Source of the DNA: Rhodococcus sp. RD6.2
GTDB lineage: Bacteria > Actinomycetota > Actinomycetes > Mycobacteriales > Mycobacteriaceae
Length of the DNA stretch: 64,000 nt
Assembly: GCF_001040705.1 (NCBI RefSeq)
Contig: NZ_CVQP01000012.1
Location: forward strand, 124,001-188,000
Direction of reading: 5' to 3'
In this document: piece by piece, positions 1 through 7,447 of the stretch
Numbering within the stretch: the stretch's first letter is position 1
Layout of the letters: each line of letters begins with the position of its first letter
Program-made: the position numbers and the translations under genes
Notes under the pieces: model-generated
Databases searched by the model: none
Told to the model about the DNA's origin: nothing
What the model saw: the letters and a program-made list of their open reading frames with translations, nothing else

Positions 1-399
1 GTGCGGATGACGATCCCGTCGCTCAGCGGGCGGGCAGGAGTGCATCCACTTGAGCAGCTTGCGCGCACGATGCAGGCGGTAGGAGAGCTTCCTGCGTTGG
101 TGAAGTCCGACCGGGCGACCTCGCAGCGAGTGGTCAGCGCGTCACAGTTCGAGCTTGCCCCAGGCAGCGACGTCGTCGGCAAGCATGTCTTGCTGATCGA
201 CGACGTATGGACGACGGGGTCGCGCGCGCAGTCCGCTGCGCTCTGCGTTAGGGCGGCTGGCGCTTCCGCGGTGTCGGTCCTTGTGGTTGCACGGTGGCTG
301 GACCCGAACTTTGGGCCGACTGGCCCATTCATCAAGAGCAGGCTGACGTCGGACTACGACCCGGCCACATGTCCAGTCACTGGTGGAGCGTGCCCATAG
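1..399 (+). CDS. Phosphoribosyltransferase-like protein, 5' end cut by window
   Basis: The frame is open from the first base, so the true start may lie outside the window; the GTG at base 1 could be internal. The visible 132 residues carry a PRPP-binding loop of the type I phosphoribosyltransferase fold (VLLIDDVWTTGS, about residues 62-73): a hydrophobic strand, two Asp and a T-T-G-S turn. The tail is Cys/Pro-rich (CPVTGGACP). ComF-like and orphan phosphoribosyltransferases share this motif, and the substrate cannot be told. The gene sits just inside a probable attachment junction (538-561), so I infer it is cargo of an integrated element rather than a purine-salvage gene. Confidence 0.6.
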   Translation: MRMTIPSLSGRAGVHPLEQLARTMQAVGELPALVKSDRATSQRVVSASQFELAPGSDVVGKHVLLIDDVWTTGSRAQSAALCVRAAGASAVSVLVVARWLDPNFGPTGPFIKSRLTSDYDPATCPVTGGACP

Positions 400-422
400 C
401 CGCTGGGTGGATCACCGAGGCG

Positions 423-450
423 TGCCCACATTTTGCCCACACTTGCCCGC
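423..450. repeat. Short direct repeats, possible integrase arm-type sites
   Basis: TGCCCACA occurs at 423-430 and 434-441, followed by a related TTGCCCGC at 443-450, so the units are spaced by about one helical turn. Tyrosine integrases bind short spaced direct repeats of this kind beside the core site. The location, about 90 bases inside the tRNA fragment, fits that role, but no integrase gene is visible to test it. Confidence 0.3.
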
Positions 451-537
451 AAAGCGGGGTGATCTGGCGCTATCCCGAGTGAGCTGTCACCGCAGGTAAC
501 GCCCGGTTTCCGGCTCTGACCAGCAGGGCTCGGCAGA

Positions 538-561
538 GTTCAAATCCCTCCGCTTCCGCCA
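538..561 (+). other. 3' end of a tRNA gene, probable attR core
   Basis: The sequence from the T-loop (TTCAAAT) through an acceptor strand CGCTTCC, discriminator G and encoded CCA is present. The upstream bases cannot form the T-stem partner, anticodon arm or 5' acceptor strand (which would be GGAAGCG). It is therefore a fragment. Its end resembles the serine tRNAs elsewhere in the window (8666 and 15906) without matching either exactly. Crossover in the T-loop is the usual outcome when an integrase uses a tRNA gene and leaves the displaced 3' end at the far side of the element. Confidence 0.6.
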
Positions 562-565
562 ACAG

Positions 566-599
566 GTCAGGGGGCGGTCCTCATGGACCGCCCCCTGAC
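566..599 (+). terminator. Strong hairpin after the tRNA fragment
   Basis: A perfect 15-bp stem (566-580 with 585-599) closes on a TCAT loop. It begins five bases after the CCA of the tRNA fragment. That is the spacing seen behind intact tRNAs in this window (15997 and 32646), so it is probably the original terminator of the tRNA used as integration target. No long U-run follows, as is common in actinobacteria. Confidence 0.6.
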
Positions 600-783
600 G
601 TCCGAAGATCCGCCAACCTTTCGATGTGACGCGGACATGACACTCGATCGCCTGTACCGCGAGCGTGGCCTCGAGAAGTAGGGCGGCTTTCCGGCGAAGA
701 CGGTCCGTCGACCGGGCCATACGCGGTGCGGTCGCGGAGCTTCTCGGCGTAACGACACCCGCGACGATCGCGGTATTCAGGAC

Positions 784-1332
784 ATGAACGGTTGGCGAGC
801 CCTGCTGGTCGCGTTGGTGGGTACAGGACTCATCGGCTGCGCAACCGATGCCGGGGAGGATGGCCCGCCCTCGCCGGTTACGACGAGTTCGTCTGCGCCG
901 ACGAGTGCTCCCACGCAGGCGCGCGTAGCTGAGTCGCCATCGCCGACCGCGGTGCCCGAACCGGTCGAGATCACGGTGCAACAGCCCCCGACTCCGGTGG
1001 CGACAGAGCCGGCCCCAGTCATCACCGGCTGCCAGATGGGGATGGGACCGATCGAGACGTACTGGTCCGACGGGTCGGTCACCGGGTACTCGGACTACTG
1101 CCAAGCGCAACACGACGCGGCGCTGTCCGCCGAGGTGGAGGCCAATCGCAACGCGCCCTACCCCGAGCAGGAGTCCACCTACACGCCGCTTCCGCAGGTG
1201 GAACCGAAGGACGATTTCGACACGTCGTACCGTTGCACGAACCGGATCGACTACACGGGTGATCCCCGGTCGAACGCCGAAATCAACTCCATCGGCGCCA
1301 CTACCGGTTACTGTCCCGAACCGATCAACTGA
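784..1332 (+). CDS. Exported lipoprotein of unknown function
   Basis: This 182-residue protein starts with a lipoprotein signal peptide: a hydrophobic core and lipobox L-I-G-C with Cys19 as the lipidation site. A Ser/Thr/Pro/Ala-rich linker runs to about residue 80. The C-terminal 100 residues are compact and have several Cys, Tyr and Trp residues (CQMGMG, YCQAQHD, YRCTNR, YCPEP), which suggests disulfide bonding outside the cell. A CAGGA sequence precedes the ATG. I recognise no family. It is the first gene on the chromosomal side of the presumed attachment junction. Confidence 0.65.
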   Translation: MNGWRALLVALVGTGLIGCATDAGEDGPPSPVTTSSSAPTSAPTQARVAESPSPTAVPEPVEITVQQPPTPVATEPAPVITGCQMGMGPIETYWSDGSVTGYSDYCQAQHDAALSAEVEANRNAPYPEQESTYTPLPQVEPKDDFDTSYRCTNRIDYTGDPRSNAEINSIGATTGYCPEPIN

Positions 1333-1458
1333 CCTCCGAGCAGCCAACCTTCCGGTGCCATATCCCGACCCTTGCTCAGCGCGGTGTTCTGCATGACTTG
1401 GGTTGCAGCAGGAATTCATTCGCTCAGCCGGCCAATCTCCAGCTTGTATCGAAGCGCT

Positions 1459-1507
1459 GCGACCACCGGGTCGGCATCCCCCCTACAGATGCCGATCCGG
1501 TGGTCGC
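1459..1507 (+). terminator. Long hairpin downstream of the lipoprotein gene
   Basis: A 20-bp stem (1459-1478 with 1488-1507, one G-T wobble) encloses a 9-base loop. It lies about 125 bases after the lipoprotein stop and may end that transcript. No U-run follows, so a role as a DNA palindrome is also possible. Confidence 0.45.
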
Positions 1508-1941
1508 AGGTCAGGCCGCAACAGGTCTGGCGGGTATGTCCTGAGCGGCCTTGTTCCCGTGCATGTCCGCAGATGTATCGATCTGCGATGAGCAGGAACA
1601 GGGAAGCTACGAGCCCACGATCAGTTTCGTTGCCATACTTATTGTTTCGACATCAGCCGATCCGAATTCGGCGTTGGCGCTGACCGAGGTATCGATGCGC
1701 CCGGACTTCATCGGTGGACACCCCAGTCGACGTTGGGGTGACCAGTTACTTCGCAATGGGCTCAGTCGATTGGCTGACTACTGCGGACAGTCGCCATCGT
1801 GCTGTTCCCTCCTGCGGTGTGACGGGTGTCAGCCAACCACACGGCATGGCGTCGTGTCGCCCCTGAACAGGCCTTTTCCGTGACAAGGATTACTGTCATC
1901 TCCGACCCCCTGACACAGTCGCAGTGCCACTCCCCCCTGAT

Positions 1942-1961
1942 GTAGCACTGCGCAGTGCTAC
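1942..1961. promoter_or_regulatory. Perfect 20-bp palindrome, candidate operator
   Basis: GTAGCACTGCGCAGTGCTAC is a perfect dyad ending 48 bases before the chosen start of the XRE/MmyB regulator. Regulators of this class usually bind palindromes in their own promoter, so an autoregulatory operator is the simplest reading. Confidence 0.45.
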
Positions 1962-1969
1962 CAGGCATC

Positions 1970-1994
1970 CTTGTGGCACTCGGAGTGTCACAAG
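1970..1994. promoter_or_regulatory. Second inverted repeat overlapping the ribosome binding site
   Basis: CTTGTGGCACT and AGTGTCACAAG (one mismatch) flank three bases. The right arm runs into AAGGGGAAG, the likely ribosome binding site of the regulator starting at 2010. Protein binding or RNA folding here would both reduce expression. The GCACT core is shared with the palindrome at 1942-1961. Confidence 0.4.
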
Positions 1995-2009
1995 GGGAAG
2001 TGGTCTGGC

Positions 2010-2738
2010 GTGGTCGGGAATCCATTGGCGCGGTTCATCAAGTCGCACCGTTCGCAGCGTGGCCTTACTCAGAAGCAGCTGGCCGAGGCCGCGCACGTGA
2101 GCGCCAGCTACGTCACGAAGATCGAGCAGGGGCGGGCACCGCAGCCCGGTGAGTCCGTCCTCAATCGGATGGCCGAGGCGTTGGCACTCGACAGCTCGGA
2201 CACGCACACCCTGTACATGCTGGCCGATCGCACCCCACCACGCGCGCTGAACAGCGCACCCATCACTGCGGCGGGCACGAATCCCCTGATCAACCTGTTC
2301 CGCCGCGACCACGACGACGTCCTGTGGTCGATCGTCGACGCGCATCTGAACGTGATCGACTCGAACAGTCTCTACCAGAGCAGTTTTCCCGGGATCGGGG
2401 ATCACGCCAGCTTCGCGGAGTGGCTGTTCCGGGACTCGCGGGCACGGCTCGTGCACGAGGAATGGGAGGTCCGCGCAAACTCCACGGTGTGGTGGTTGCG
2501 GCGCGCGGCCACCAGGAGCGGTGACCGCGGCGCCTTCGACGAACTCCTCCGACGGCTCGAGGAGTCCTTCGACTTCCGACGGCTCTGGAACGACCCGCTG
2601 AGCGCGCGCGGGCCGGAACAGACCATGAAGATCCGCGACTACAGGACCAGGAAGGTGATCGCCCTCGACAGCGGGTACTACTCACGATTCCCGGACGATC
2701 AGACTTACGTGTGGGTCGGTGTTCCCGCGGGCAGCTGA
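2010..2738 (+). CDS. XRE-family regulator with MmyB-like ligand-binding domain
   Basis: The first ~65 residues form an XRE helix-turn-helix (SQRGLTQKQLAEAAHVS, then SYVTKIEQGRAPQPG). The remainder, from about residue 95, matches the MmyB-type ligand-binding domain typical of actinobacterial regulators (NVIDSN, FRDSRAR, W-rich segments, a terminal Y-x-S-x-F). I chose the GTG at 2010 because AAGGGGAAG sits ten bases upstream; an ATG at 1971 would lie inside the palindromes. Such regulators often control an adjacent oxidoreductase or hydrolase. The convergent hydrolase at 2705-3523 overlaps its 3' end by 34 bases, but is not obviously a target because no shared promoter exists. Confidence 0.85.
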   Translation: MVGNPLARFIKSHRSQRGLTQKQLAEAAHVSASYVTKIEQGRAPQPGESVLNRMAEALALDSSDTHTLYMLADRTPPRALNSAPITAAGTNPLINLFRRDHDDVLWSIVDAHLNVIDSNSLYQSSFPGIGDHASFAEWLFRDSRARLVHEEWEVRANSTVWWLRRAATRSGDRGAFDELLRRLEESFDFRRLWNDPLSARGPEQTMKIRDYRTRKVIALDSGYYSRFPDDQTYVWVGVPAGS

Positions 2739-3523
2739 GACAGCCACCGCGTGAGGATCGGGTTCACCAGGTCCGGATGGGTGAGGTTCGCGCCGTGTGA
2801 CGACTGTTCGATGACCCGAACCTCCGTAGGACCGCCCAGTCGCGCGACCATCTCGTTGACCGACGCGTCGGAGAAGGCCTGATCCGCTGCCCCTCGCACA
2901 ACCAGTGCGGGGGAACGGATCTCGGCGAGAAGATCTTCCACGGAATCGTGCTCGACCAGGCAGTCGATCGCCGGAGCGAAGTCGGACCAGTCGCGTTCGA
3001 GCCACCGGTCACGCCACGGAATCTGGTCCCGTTCCCGGTCGCCGCCGATCATCGACGATGCGAGCGCCCACACCATGGGCTCGAAATCGGGAGATCCGAT
3101 TCCCTCGATCCACCGCGTGAACATGCGGCGGTAGCCCTCACGTTCCCTGTCGGTGTAGGCGCCGGCAGCGGTACCGAACAGTATGAGGCCGCGGCACGCG
3201 GAGGGGGAGAGCAGCGCCATGCGTAGCGCGATGAATCCGCCCTGGGAGTGGCCACCGAACACGGCGTCGTCGATTCCGAGATGGTCGAGGATCGCCAGTC
3301 CGTCGCGCGCCTGGTCCCAGAAGCTGTATGCGGTGGCATTGCCGTGGCTACGGCCATGGTTCCTGGTGTCCCATCGGATCAGCCGGTAGTCGCTCAGCGC
3401 CTCGACTTGAGCGTCGAACATTCTGTGGTCCATGAGAAATCCGTGCGAGATGATGATGGCCGGGCCCGTGCCGCCCGAATCCTCGTAGAACACCGAGCTG
3501 TCCGAGGTCTCGATGAATGGCAC
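2705..3523 (-). CDS. Alpha/beta-hydrolase
   Basis: A 272-residue single-domain alpha/beta hydrolase. Visible motifs are the oxyanion HG near residue 27 (SHGFLMDH), the nucleophile elbow GHSQGG with Ser93, an acid at Asp214 (RGAADQAF) and the catalytic His243 (SSHGANLTHP). Size and spacing fit the 3-oxoadipate enol-lactonase/esterase group. The substrate cannot be named. A GTG at 3523 preceded by GGAGGAA is preferred over longer frames. Its 3' end overlaps the convergent XRE regulator gene. Confidence 0.85.
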   Translation of the reverse strand: MPFIETSDSSVFYEDSGGTGPAIIISHGFLMDHRMFDAQVEALSDYRLIRWDTRNHGRSHGNATAYSFWDQARDGLAILDHLGIDDAVFGGHSQGGFIALRMALLSPSACRGLILFGTAAGAYTDREREGYRRMFTRWIEGIGSPDFEPMVWALASSMIGGDRERDQIPWRDRWLERDWSDFAPAIDCLVEHDSVEDLLAEIRSPALVVRGAADQAFSDASVNEMVARLGGPTEVRVIEQSSHGANLTHPDLVNPILTRWLSQLPAGTPTHT

Positions 3524-3673
3524 TGTGTTTCCTCCCCAATCCTCGCGGTTCACGCGAGGCCCTCTGTCATGCGTTGGATTCGGAAGCGAACGTACCAGCT
3601 GGAATGATGCAGAGCGCTTCAGCGAAAACGCTGGTGGGACATGCACGTGTCCTCGTATCCCAGCGGAAGAACA

Positions 3674-3706
3674 AGAACGCCGCCTCGAGGTCCGAGGTGG
3701 CGTTCT
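3674..3706. repeat. Hairpin in the intergenic region
   Basis: A 14-bp stem (3674-3687 with 3693-3706, one G-T pair) with a 5-base loop lies between the hydrolase start and a small frame at 3766. It could terminate stray transcription entering from either side; no gene ends directly before it on the plus strand. Confidence 0.4.
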
Positions 3707-3765
3707 GTGTGCGGTCCGGGGCCAGGGGCTTCGTTCTTTCGGAGCAGCATGCGAGTCTGTCCGCT

Positions 3766-3900
3766 ATGAGGCTTTTCGCAGCGGTGATGGTCGCAACGGT
3801 GGCGGCCGGCTTGGCGGCCCGGTGGATTCGCGCCGGTTCGGCGATGTCAGCGCAGGACTGGGCGCGCGACCCGATCGAACCGGACGACCTCGCGGGCTAG
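3766..3900 (+). CDS. Possible small membrane protein (44 residues)
   Basis: A short frame codes for a start Met, one hydrophobic segment (RLFAAVMVATVAAGLAA), then a polar tail ending in DPIEPDDLAG. Codon use looks coding, with a G/C bias at third positions. The stop is 18 bases from the end of the convergent gene at 3919. There is no strong ribosome binding site and no recognised family, so this stays tentative. Confidence 0.3.
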   Translation: MRLFAAVMVATVAAGLAARWIRAGSAMSAQDWARDPIEPDDLAG

Positions 3901-3918
3901 GGCTGGAGAGACACCCGA

Positions 3919-4272
3919 CTACGGCGTGTTCAGGTACGTCTCGATCGACTGCTGCACCTTGGGGTTTCCGTTGCCCATGCCGATCAGTCCGCCGATCGTC
4001 GCGCCGGTCGGGGCACCGATGATGCAGCCGGCGAGGCTTCCGGGGAACATCGACACGCAGCCGATACCGAGGCCGACGACGGCTCCGATGGCGGTTCCGG
4101 CGGCGCCGCCCTGCGCCCATGCGACGCCGAGTTCGGCGAGCATGGCGTCGAGGGCCTGCTGTTTCGTCGGCGGTGGGGGCGGTGGTGCCGGGTCGGCGTG
4201 CGCGGTCGCCGTTCCTGCGAGCACAGCCCCGGCGATCAGGGTGGACGCTGTCAGCTTCGTGAGCGTGTTCAT
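3919..4272 (-). CDS. Secreted glycine-rich small protein
   Basis: About 117 residues. An N-terminal signal peptide ends in TATAHA|D, then follow a proline run and a Gly/Ala-rich hydrophobic body resembling glycine-zipper segments (AIGAVVGLGIG, GAPTGATIGGLIG) with two Cys. Proteins of this layout are common exported proteins of unknown function in Rhodococcus and Nocardia. The ATG at 4272 has AAGGTGAGG six bases upstream, so it is preferred over a GTG four codons earlier. A role in the cell wall or outer membrane is only a guess. Confidence 0.65.
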   Translation of the reverse strand: MNTLTKLTASTLIAGAVLAGTATAHADPAPPPPPPTKQQALDAMLAELGVAWAQGGAAGTAIGAVVGLGIGCVSMFPGSLAGCIIGAPTGATIGGLIGMGNGNPKVQQSIETYLNTP

Positions 4273-4381
4273 CGCGATCCTCACCTTGCGAACGAAGGAC
4301 GAGTCGAACCGACTGTAGGCGCGACGTCCACCGGAGGCGCGACGAACTGCCTGACCGTTACCGTTTTGCCGCAGGCGCCGC

Positions 4382-5200
4382 TCACGATGCCTCGCGCATC
4401 GTCATCCCGCCGAGTTCGACCACGTACTCGTCGGTGGTGTCGTCGTAGTTGACCGTGTAGGTGGTCGGGTAGTAGCCGGACTCTGCGTATGCCGCGGGCT
4501 GCTTCACGGTCTCGTCGACGCTCTGCTTGGTGAGCATCCACTCCCGGGTCATCATCGGTTCGAGAAACGTGAATGCTCCGTCCCAGGACCCGGCGACGAG
4601 GATCTGGTCGAAGACGAAGTCGGGTGTGCCGACGCCCTCTGTCGCATCGGTCCAGTGCAGGCCCATGTTCGGCACGGTCTGGAGAGCGGGAGGTCCGGGC
4701 GGGGGGATGTAGTCGGCGGGCATGTACTGGCCCGGCGGGAGGGTCGACGCCTGGATCGCGAACTCGGGGCGGGTCGGGGTGATCGCCGCGATCTCGGCGC
4801 GGTCCTGCATGAAGAAGTGCATGTCGAAATGGGGTGCGGTGAAGACACCCTGGGGTTCGTGTCCGTGCGGGTTCCAGTCGACGGTCACGGTGTCGAACAC
4901 CGTCGGTGGGGCGTCCGGGGGCAGGTCGAGTTGGAACACCTGCATCGGGGCGTTCATGTCGTGGGGGAGGCCGTCGAGCGCGGTCGCGGACAGTCGGATG
5001 CCGACTGCATCGGGCGTACCGTCGTCGGTGAGCGTGACGTACGTGTGTCCGCTTCCGTCGCCGACGGGGACCGACTGTCCGGTGAGCAGGTTGTCGGCCG
5101 GTGATGCGTCGGAAGTCTCGGAACACGCACCGGCAAGCAGCGCGCAACTGCTGATGGCGAGCGCGGTCGCGGTGGTTCGGGTACGGCGATGAATGCGCAT
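4382..5200 (-). CDS. Lipoprotein resembling the DUF5602/TTHB210-like family
   Basis: The chosen ATG (5200) starts a lipoprotein signal with lipobox L-A-G-A-C, Cys26. The mature part has paired motifs seen in this family: VDWNPHGHEPQGVF, PHFDMHFFM and GLHWTDATEG, all rich in His and acidic residues, suggesting metal binding or a catalytic site. Function is not established for the family as far as I know. A CRP-like palindrome lies 20 bases upstream of the start (5220-5235), so expression may respond to cAMP. Confidence 0.65.
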   Translation of the reverse strand: MRIHRRTRTTATALAISSCALLAGACSETSDASPADNLLTGQSVPVGDGSGHTYVTLTDDGTPDAVGIRLSATALDGLPHDMNAPMQVFQLDLPPDAPPTVFDTVTVDWNPHGHEPQGVFTAPHFDMHFFMQDRAEIAAITPTRPEFAIQASTLPPGQYMPADYIPPPGPPALQTVPNMGLHWTDATEGVGTPDFVFDQILVAGSWDGAFTFLEPMMTREWMLTKQSVDETVKQPAAYAESGYYPTTYTVNYDDTTDEYVVELGGMTMREAS

Positions 5201-5219
5201 GATCCACCCCATTCTCGAG

Positions 5220-5235
5220 TGTGATTGCGATCACA
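5220..5235. promoter_or_regulatory. CRP-like binding site
   Basis: TGTGATTGCGATCACA matches the TGTGA-N6-TCACA consensus of CRP-family regulators at every conserved base. It lies just upstream of the DUF5602-like lipoprotein and 115 bases from the divergent mycolyltransferase start. Placement this close to the lipoprotein start would fit repression or activation of a short-leader promoter. Confidence 0.5.
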
Positions 5236-5350
5236 TTAGCAGCTTTGGTGGTTCGCGCCCTTTGCTGATCACGGTTGTGAGCTGGGAGAGTGTCCGGAAC
5301 CAGCGGGACCCGGGGGTGGGGGGTCGCGCTGCACGACGAAGGCGGACGCG

Positions 5351-6331
5351 ATGAAACTCTTGATGGCGACGGCGTTGGCCGCGGCGCTGACCGGTCTTGC
5401 TGCCCCTCATGCGATCGCAGGCGGCACCCACTCCGCAACGGCAACCGTCGATCACGTCACGATGCTGACCGACCGCCGAGCGGCGGTGTTCGTCGACTCG
5501 CCCGCCATGGGTCGTGTCGTTCAGGTGCAGGTGCTGCTGCCCTCCGACCGCGATGCGGCCAGACCCACGCTCTACCTGCTCGACGGCGTCGGCGGGGGCG
5601 ACGAGTCCGACGGTCAGGAAAGTGACTGGACCACCCAGACCGATGCCGTGGATTTCTTCGCGGACAAGCCGGTCAACGTCGTGCTGCCCGTCGGTGGTCC
5701 CGGCAGCTACTACACCGACTGGCAGAAGCCCGATCCGGTGCTGGGCGTGAACCAGTGGGAGACGTTCCTGGCTGAGGAACTGCCGCCGCTGATCGACTCC
5801 CGGTTCGGCGGCAACGGCGTCAACACCGTTGCGGGACTGTCGATGGGCGGAGCGGGCGCACTCAACCTCGTCACGCGCAACCCTGACCTCTACACCGGCG
5901 TCGCCTCGTATAGCGGCTGCGCCGACACCACCAGCCCCGAAGCGACTTTCATGGTCCGCCGGACCGTCGGCTACGTCGACGGCGACGCCGACAACATGTG
6001 GGGCCCGGACGGAGATCCCGACTGGGTGGCGCACGATCCGATGGTGAACGCGGAAGCGTTGCGCGGCAAGGTCGTCTACTCGTCCGTTGGCAACGGAGCG
6101 ATGGGACGGCACGAACGCTTCGACGACCCCGACCTGCCGCTGATCATGGCGTTGGGCGGGACGCTCGAGGCGGCTGCGTACCACTGCACCCTCGGGTTCG
6201 AGCGCCGACTCGGCGAGCTGGGAATCCCCGCCACCTTCGACTACACCCCCGGTGGCACGCACACCTGGCCGTACTGGCAGGACGCGTTGCGCACGTCCTG
6301 GCCGAGTCTGGCGCGCGCGATGGGTGTGTAG
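5351..6331 (+). CDS. Mycolyltransferase/esterase of the antigen 85 family (first of a tandem pair)
   Basis: A 326-residue exported alpha/beta-hydrolase. The signal peptide ends near A-I-A|G (residue 23). The antigen 85 triad is in place: Ser164 in GLSMGG, Glu273 (TLEAAA) and His304 (GGTHTW). Conserved surroundings include TLYLLDG, VLPVGGPGSYYTDW and WETFL.EELPPLI. The family transfers mycolic acids between trehalose mycolates and to arabinogalactan outside the membrane. The start has GAAGG upstream. It is followed after 125 bases by a close paralog in the same direction, a tandem duplication. Confidence 0.92.
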   Translation: MKLLMATALAAALTGLAAPHAIAGGTHSATATVDHVTMLTDRRAAVFVDSPAMGRVVQVQVLLPSDRDAARPTLYLLDGVGGGDESDGQESDWTTQTDAVDFFADKPVNVVLPVGGPGSYYTDWQKPDPVLGVNQWETFLAEELPPLIDSRFGGNGVNTVAGLSMGGAGALNLVTRNPDLYTGVASYSGCADTTSPEATFMVRRTVGYVDGDADNMWGPDGDPDWVAHDPMVNAEALRGKVVYSSVGNGAMGRHERFDDPDLPLIMALGGTLEAAAYHCTLGFERRLGELGIPATFDYTPGGTHTWPYWQDALRTSWPSLARAMGV

Positions 6332-6456
6332 CCGAACATTCAACCGTGAGGAACGGCAACGAGATTCGGCTCGCCCTGCGACGGGTTCGGTGATCCGATA
6401 CCGTTGCCGCCAGCGGCTCGTCCGCAACCCGGCGGTGTGCCGCACGAGGTGGGCCT

Positions 6457-7440
6457 GTGAAGCTACTCGTGACGTTGGCTCTGTCCGTGGTCCTGTGCGG
6501 CCTGATGGCGGCTCCTGCCGCGGCCCGAGGTCCGTCGAGTAGGCAGACCGCGACCGTCGACCATGTCACCATGCTCACCGACCGCCGGGCCGCGGTGTTC
6601 GTGCACTCGCCGTCCATGCGGGAGACCGTGCAGGTTCAGGTGCTGCTCCCGCCGCCGGGCACCGGTCCGCGGCCGACCCTCTACCTTCTCGACGGCGCGG
6701 GCGGCGGTGAGGAGTCGAACTACCAGGAGAGCACCTGGACGCAGCGCACCGACGCCGTCCGCTTCTTCTCCGACAAACCCGTCAACGTGGTGCTTCCGGT
6801 CGGCGGCACCGGCAGCTACTACACCGACTGGATTCGACCCGATCCGAAGCTCGGCGTCGACGAATGGGAGACGTTCCTGACGGAGGAACTGCCGCCGATC
6901 ATCGACGCCCGGTTCGACGGCAACGGGATCGACGCGATCGCGGGCCTGTCGATGGGCGCGCACGCCGCACTGAACCTCACCGCGCGGCATCCCGACATGT
7001 ACGCAGGCGTGGCGGCGTTCAGTGGCTGCGCGGACAACAGCCAGTCGAACTCCCGGCTGTCGGTGCGGGCCACCGTCGCGTGGAAGGGCGGCGACGCCGA
7101 CAACATGTGGGGCCCGGACGGCTCCCCGGCATGGGCGGCGAACGATCCGATGCAGAACGCGGAAGCGTTGCGCGGCAAGCAGATCTACGTGTCCACCGGC
7201 AACGGTGTCGCAGATGCGCTCAGTGACCCGACCACCGCGGACGGCCTCAGCGCGATGACGCTGGGCGCCGGACTCGAGGCGGCAGCGCTCGCCTGCACCC
7301 GCCTGTTCGACGCACGACTGCGCGAACTCGGCATCCCCGCGACGTTCCGCTACCGGGACACCGGCACCCACTCCTGGCCGTACTGGGAGCGGGATCTGCA
7401 CGACGCGTGGTCGACACTGGCCCGTGCGATGCGGGTCTGA
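6457..7440 (+). CDS. Mycolyltransferase/esterase of the antigen 85 family (second of a tandem pair)
   Basis: A 327-residue paralog of the preceding gene with the same order of motifs: signal peptide to about residue 23, TLYLLDG, VLPVGGTGSYYTDW, Ser165 in GLSMGA, Glu274 and His305 in GTHSW. A GTG start with GAGGTGGG upstream is used. The nucleophile elbow ends in Ala rather than Gly, and the region after SGCAD differs from the first copy, so acceptor preference may differ. It ends eight bases from the convergent aminotransferase gene. Confidence 0.92.
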   Translation: MKLLVTLALSVVLCGLMAAPAAARGPSSRQTATVDHVTMLTDRRAAVFVHSPSMRETVQVQVLLPPPGTGPRPTLYLLDGAGGGEESNYQESTWTQRTDAVRFFSDKPVNVVLPVGGTGSYYTDWIRPDPKLGVDEWETFLTEELPPIIDARFDGNGIDAIAGLSMGAHAALNLTARHPDMYAGVAAFSGCADNSQSNSRLSVRATVAWKGGDADNMWGPDGSPAWAANDPMQNAEALRGKQIYVSTGNGVADALSDPTTADGLSAMTLGAGLEAAALACTRLFDARLRELGIPATFRYRDTGTHSWPYWERDLHDAWSTLARAMRV

Positions 7441-7447
7441 CCCGGCG

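Larger units (their letters stand above)
400..783. other. Gene-free stretch with the integration junction
   Basis: No convincing gene is visible in these 384 bases. The first 160 contain short direct repeats and the 3' end of a tRNA, then comes a perfect terminator-like hairpin. From 600 to 783 there are only short open runs with no start, domain or homolog that I recognise; they may be decayed coding sequence. A long reverse-strand open frame across this area is treated as antisense noise. Confidence 0.5.
1333..2009. other. 677-base non-coding stretch before the XRE regulator
   Basis: I find no supportable gene here. It contains a 20-bp-stem hairpin at 1459-1507, some 430 bases with only short incoherent open frames, and two palindromes at 1942-1994 next to the downstream regulator. 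The stretch is less G+C-rich than the core genes, in keeping with accessory DNA. Confidence 0.5.

Noticed and set aside
480-561. A complete tRNA gene ending at 561
   Set aside because: No GGAAGCG 5' strand, anticodon arm or paired T-stem can be built from the bases upstream; only the 3' end is present.
487-1419. Reverse-strand frame of 310 codons near the attachment junction
   Set aside because: It is antisense to a clear lipoprotein gene, starts in non-coding sequence and consists of Arg-rich low-complexity text.
1372-1883. Short overlapping plus-strand frames in the 1.4-1.9 kb region
   Set aside because: No ribosome binding sites, no coherent composition, and a 20-bp hairpin runs through one of them.
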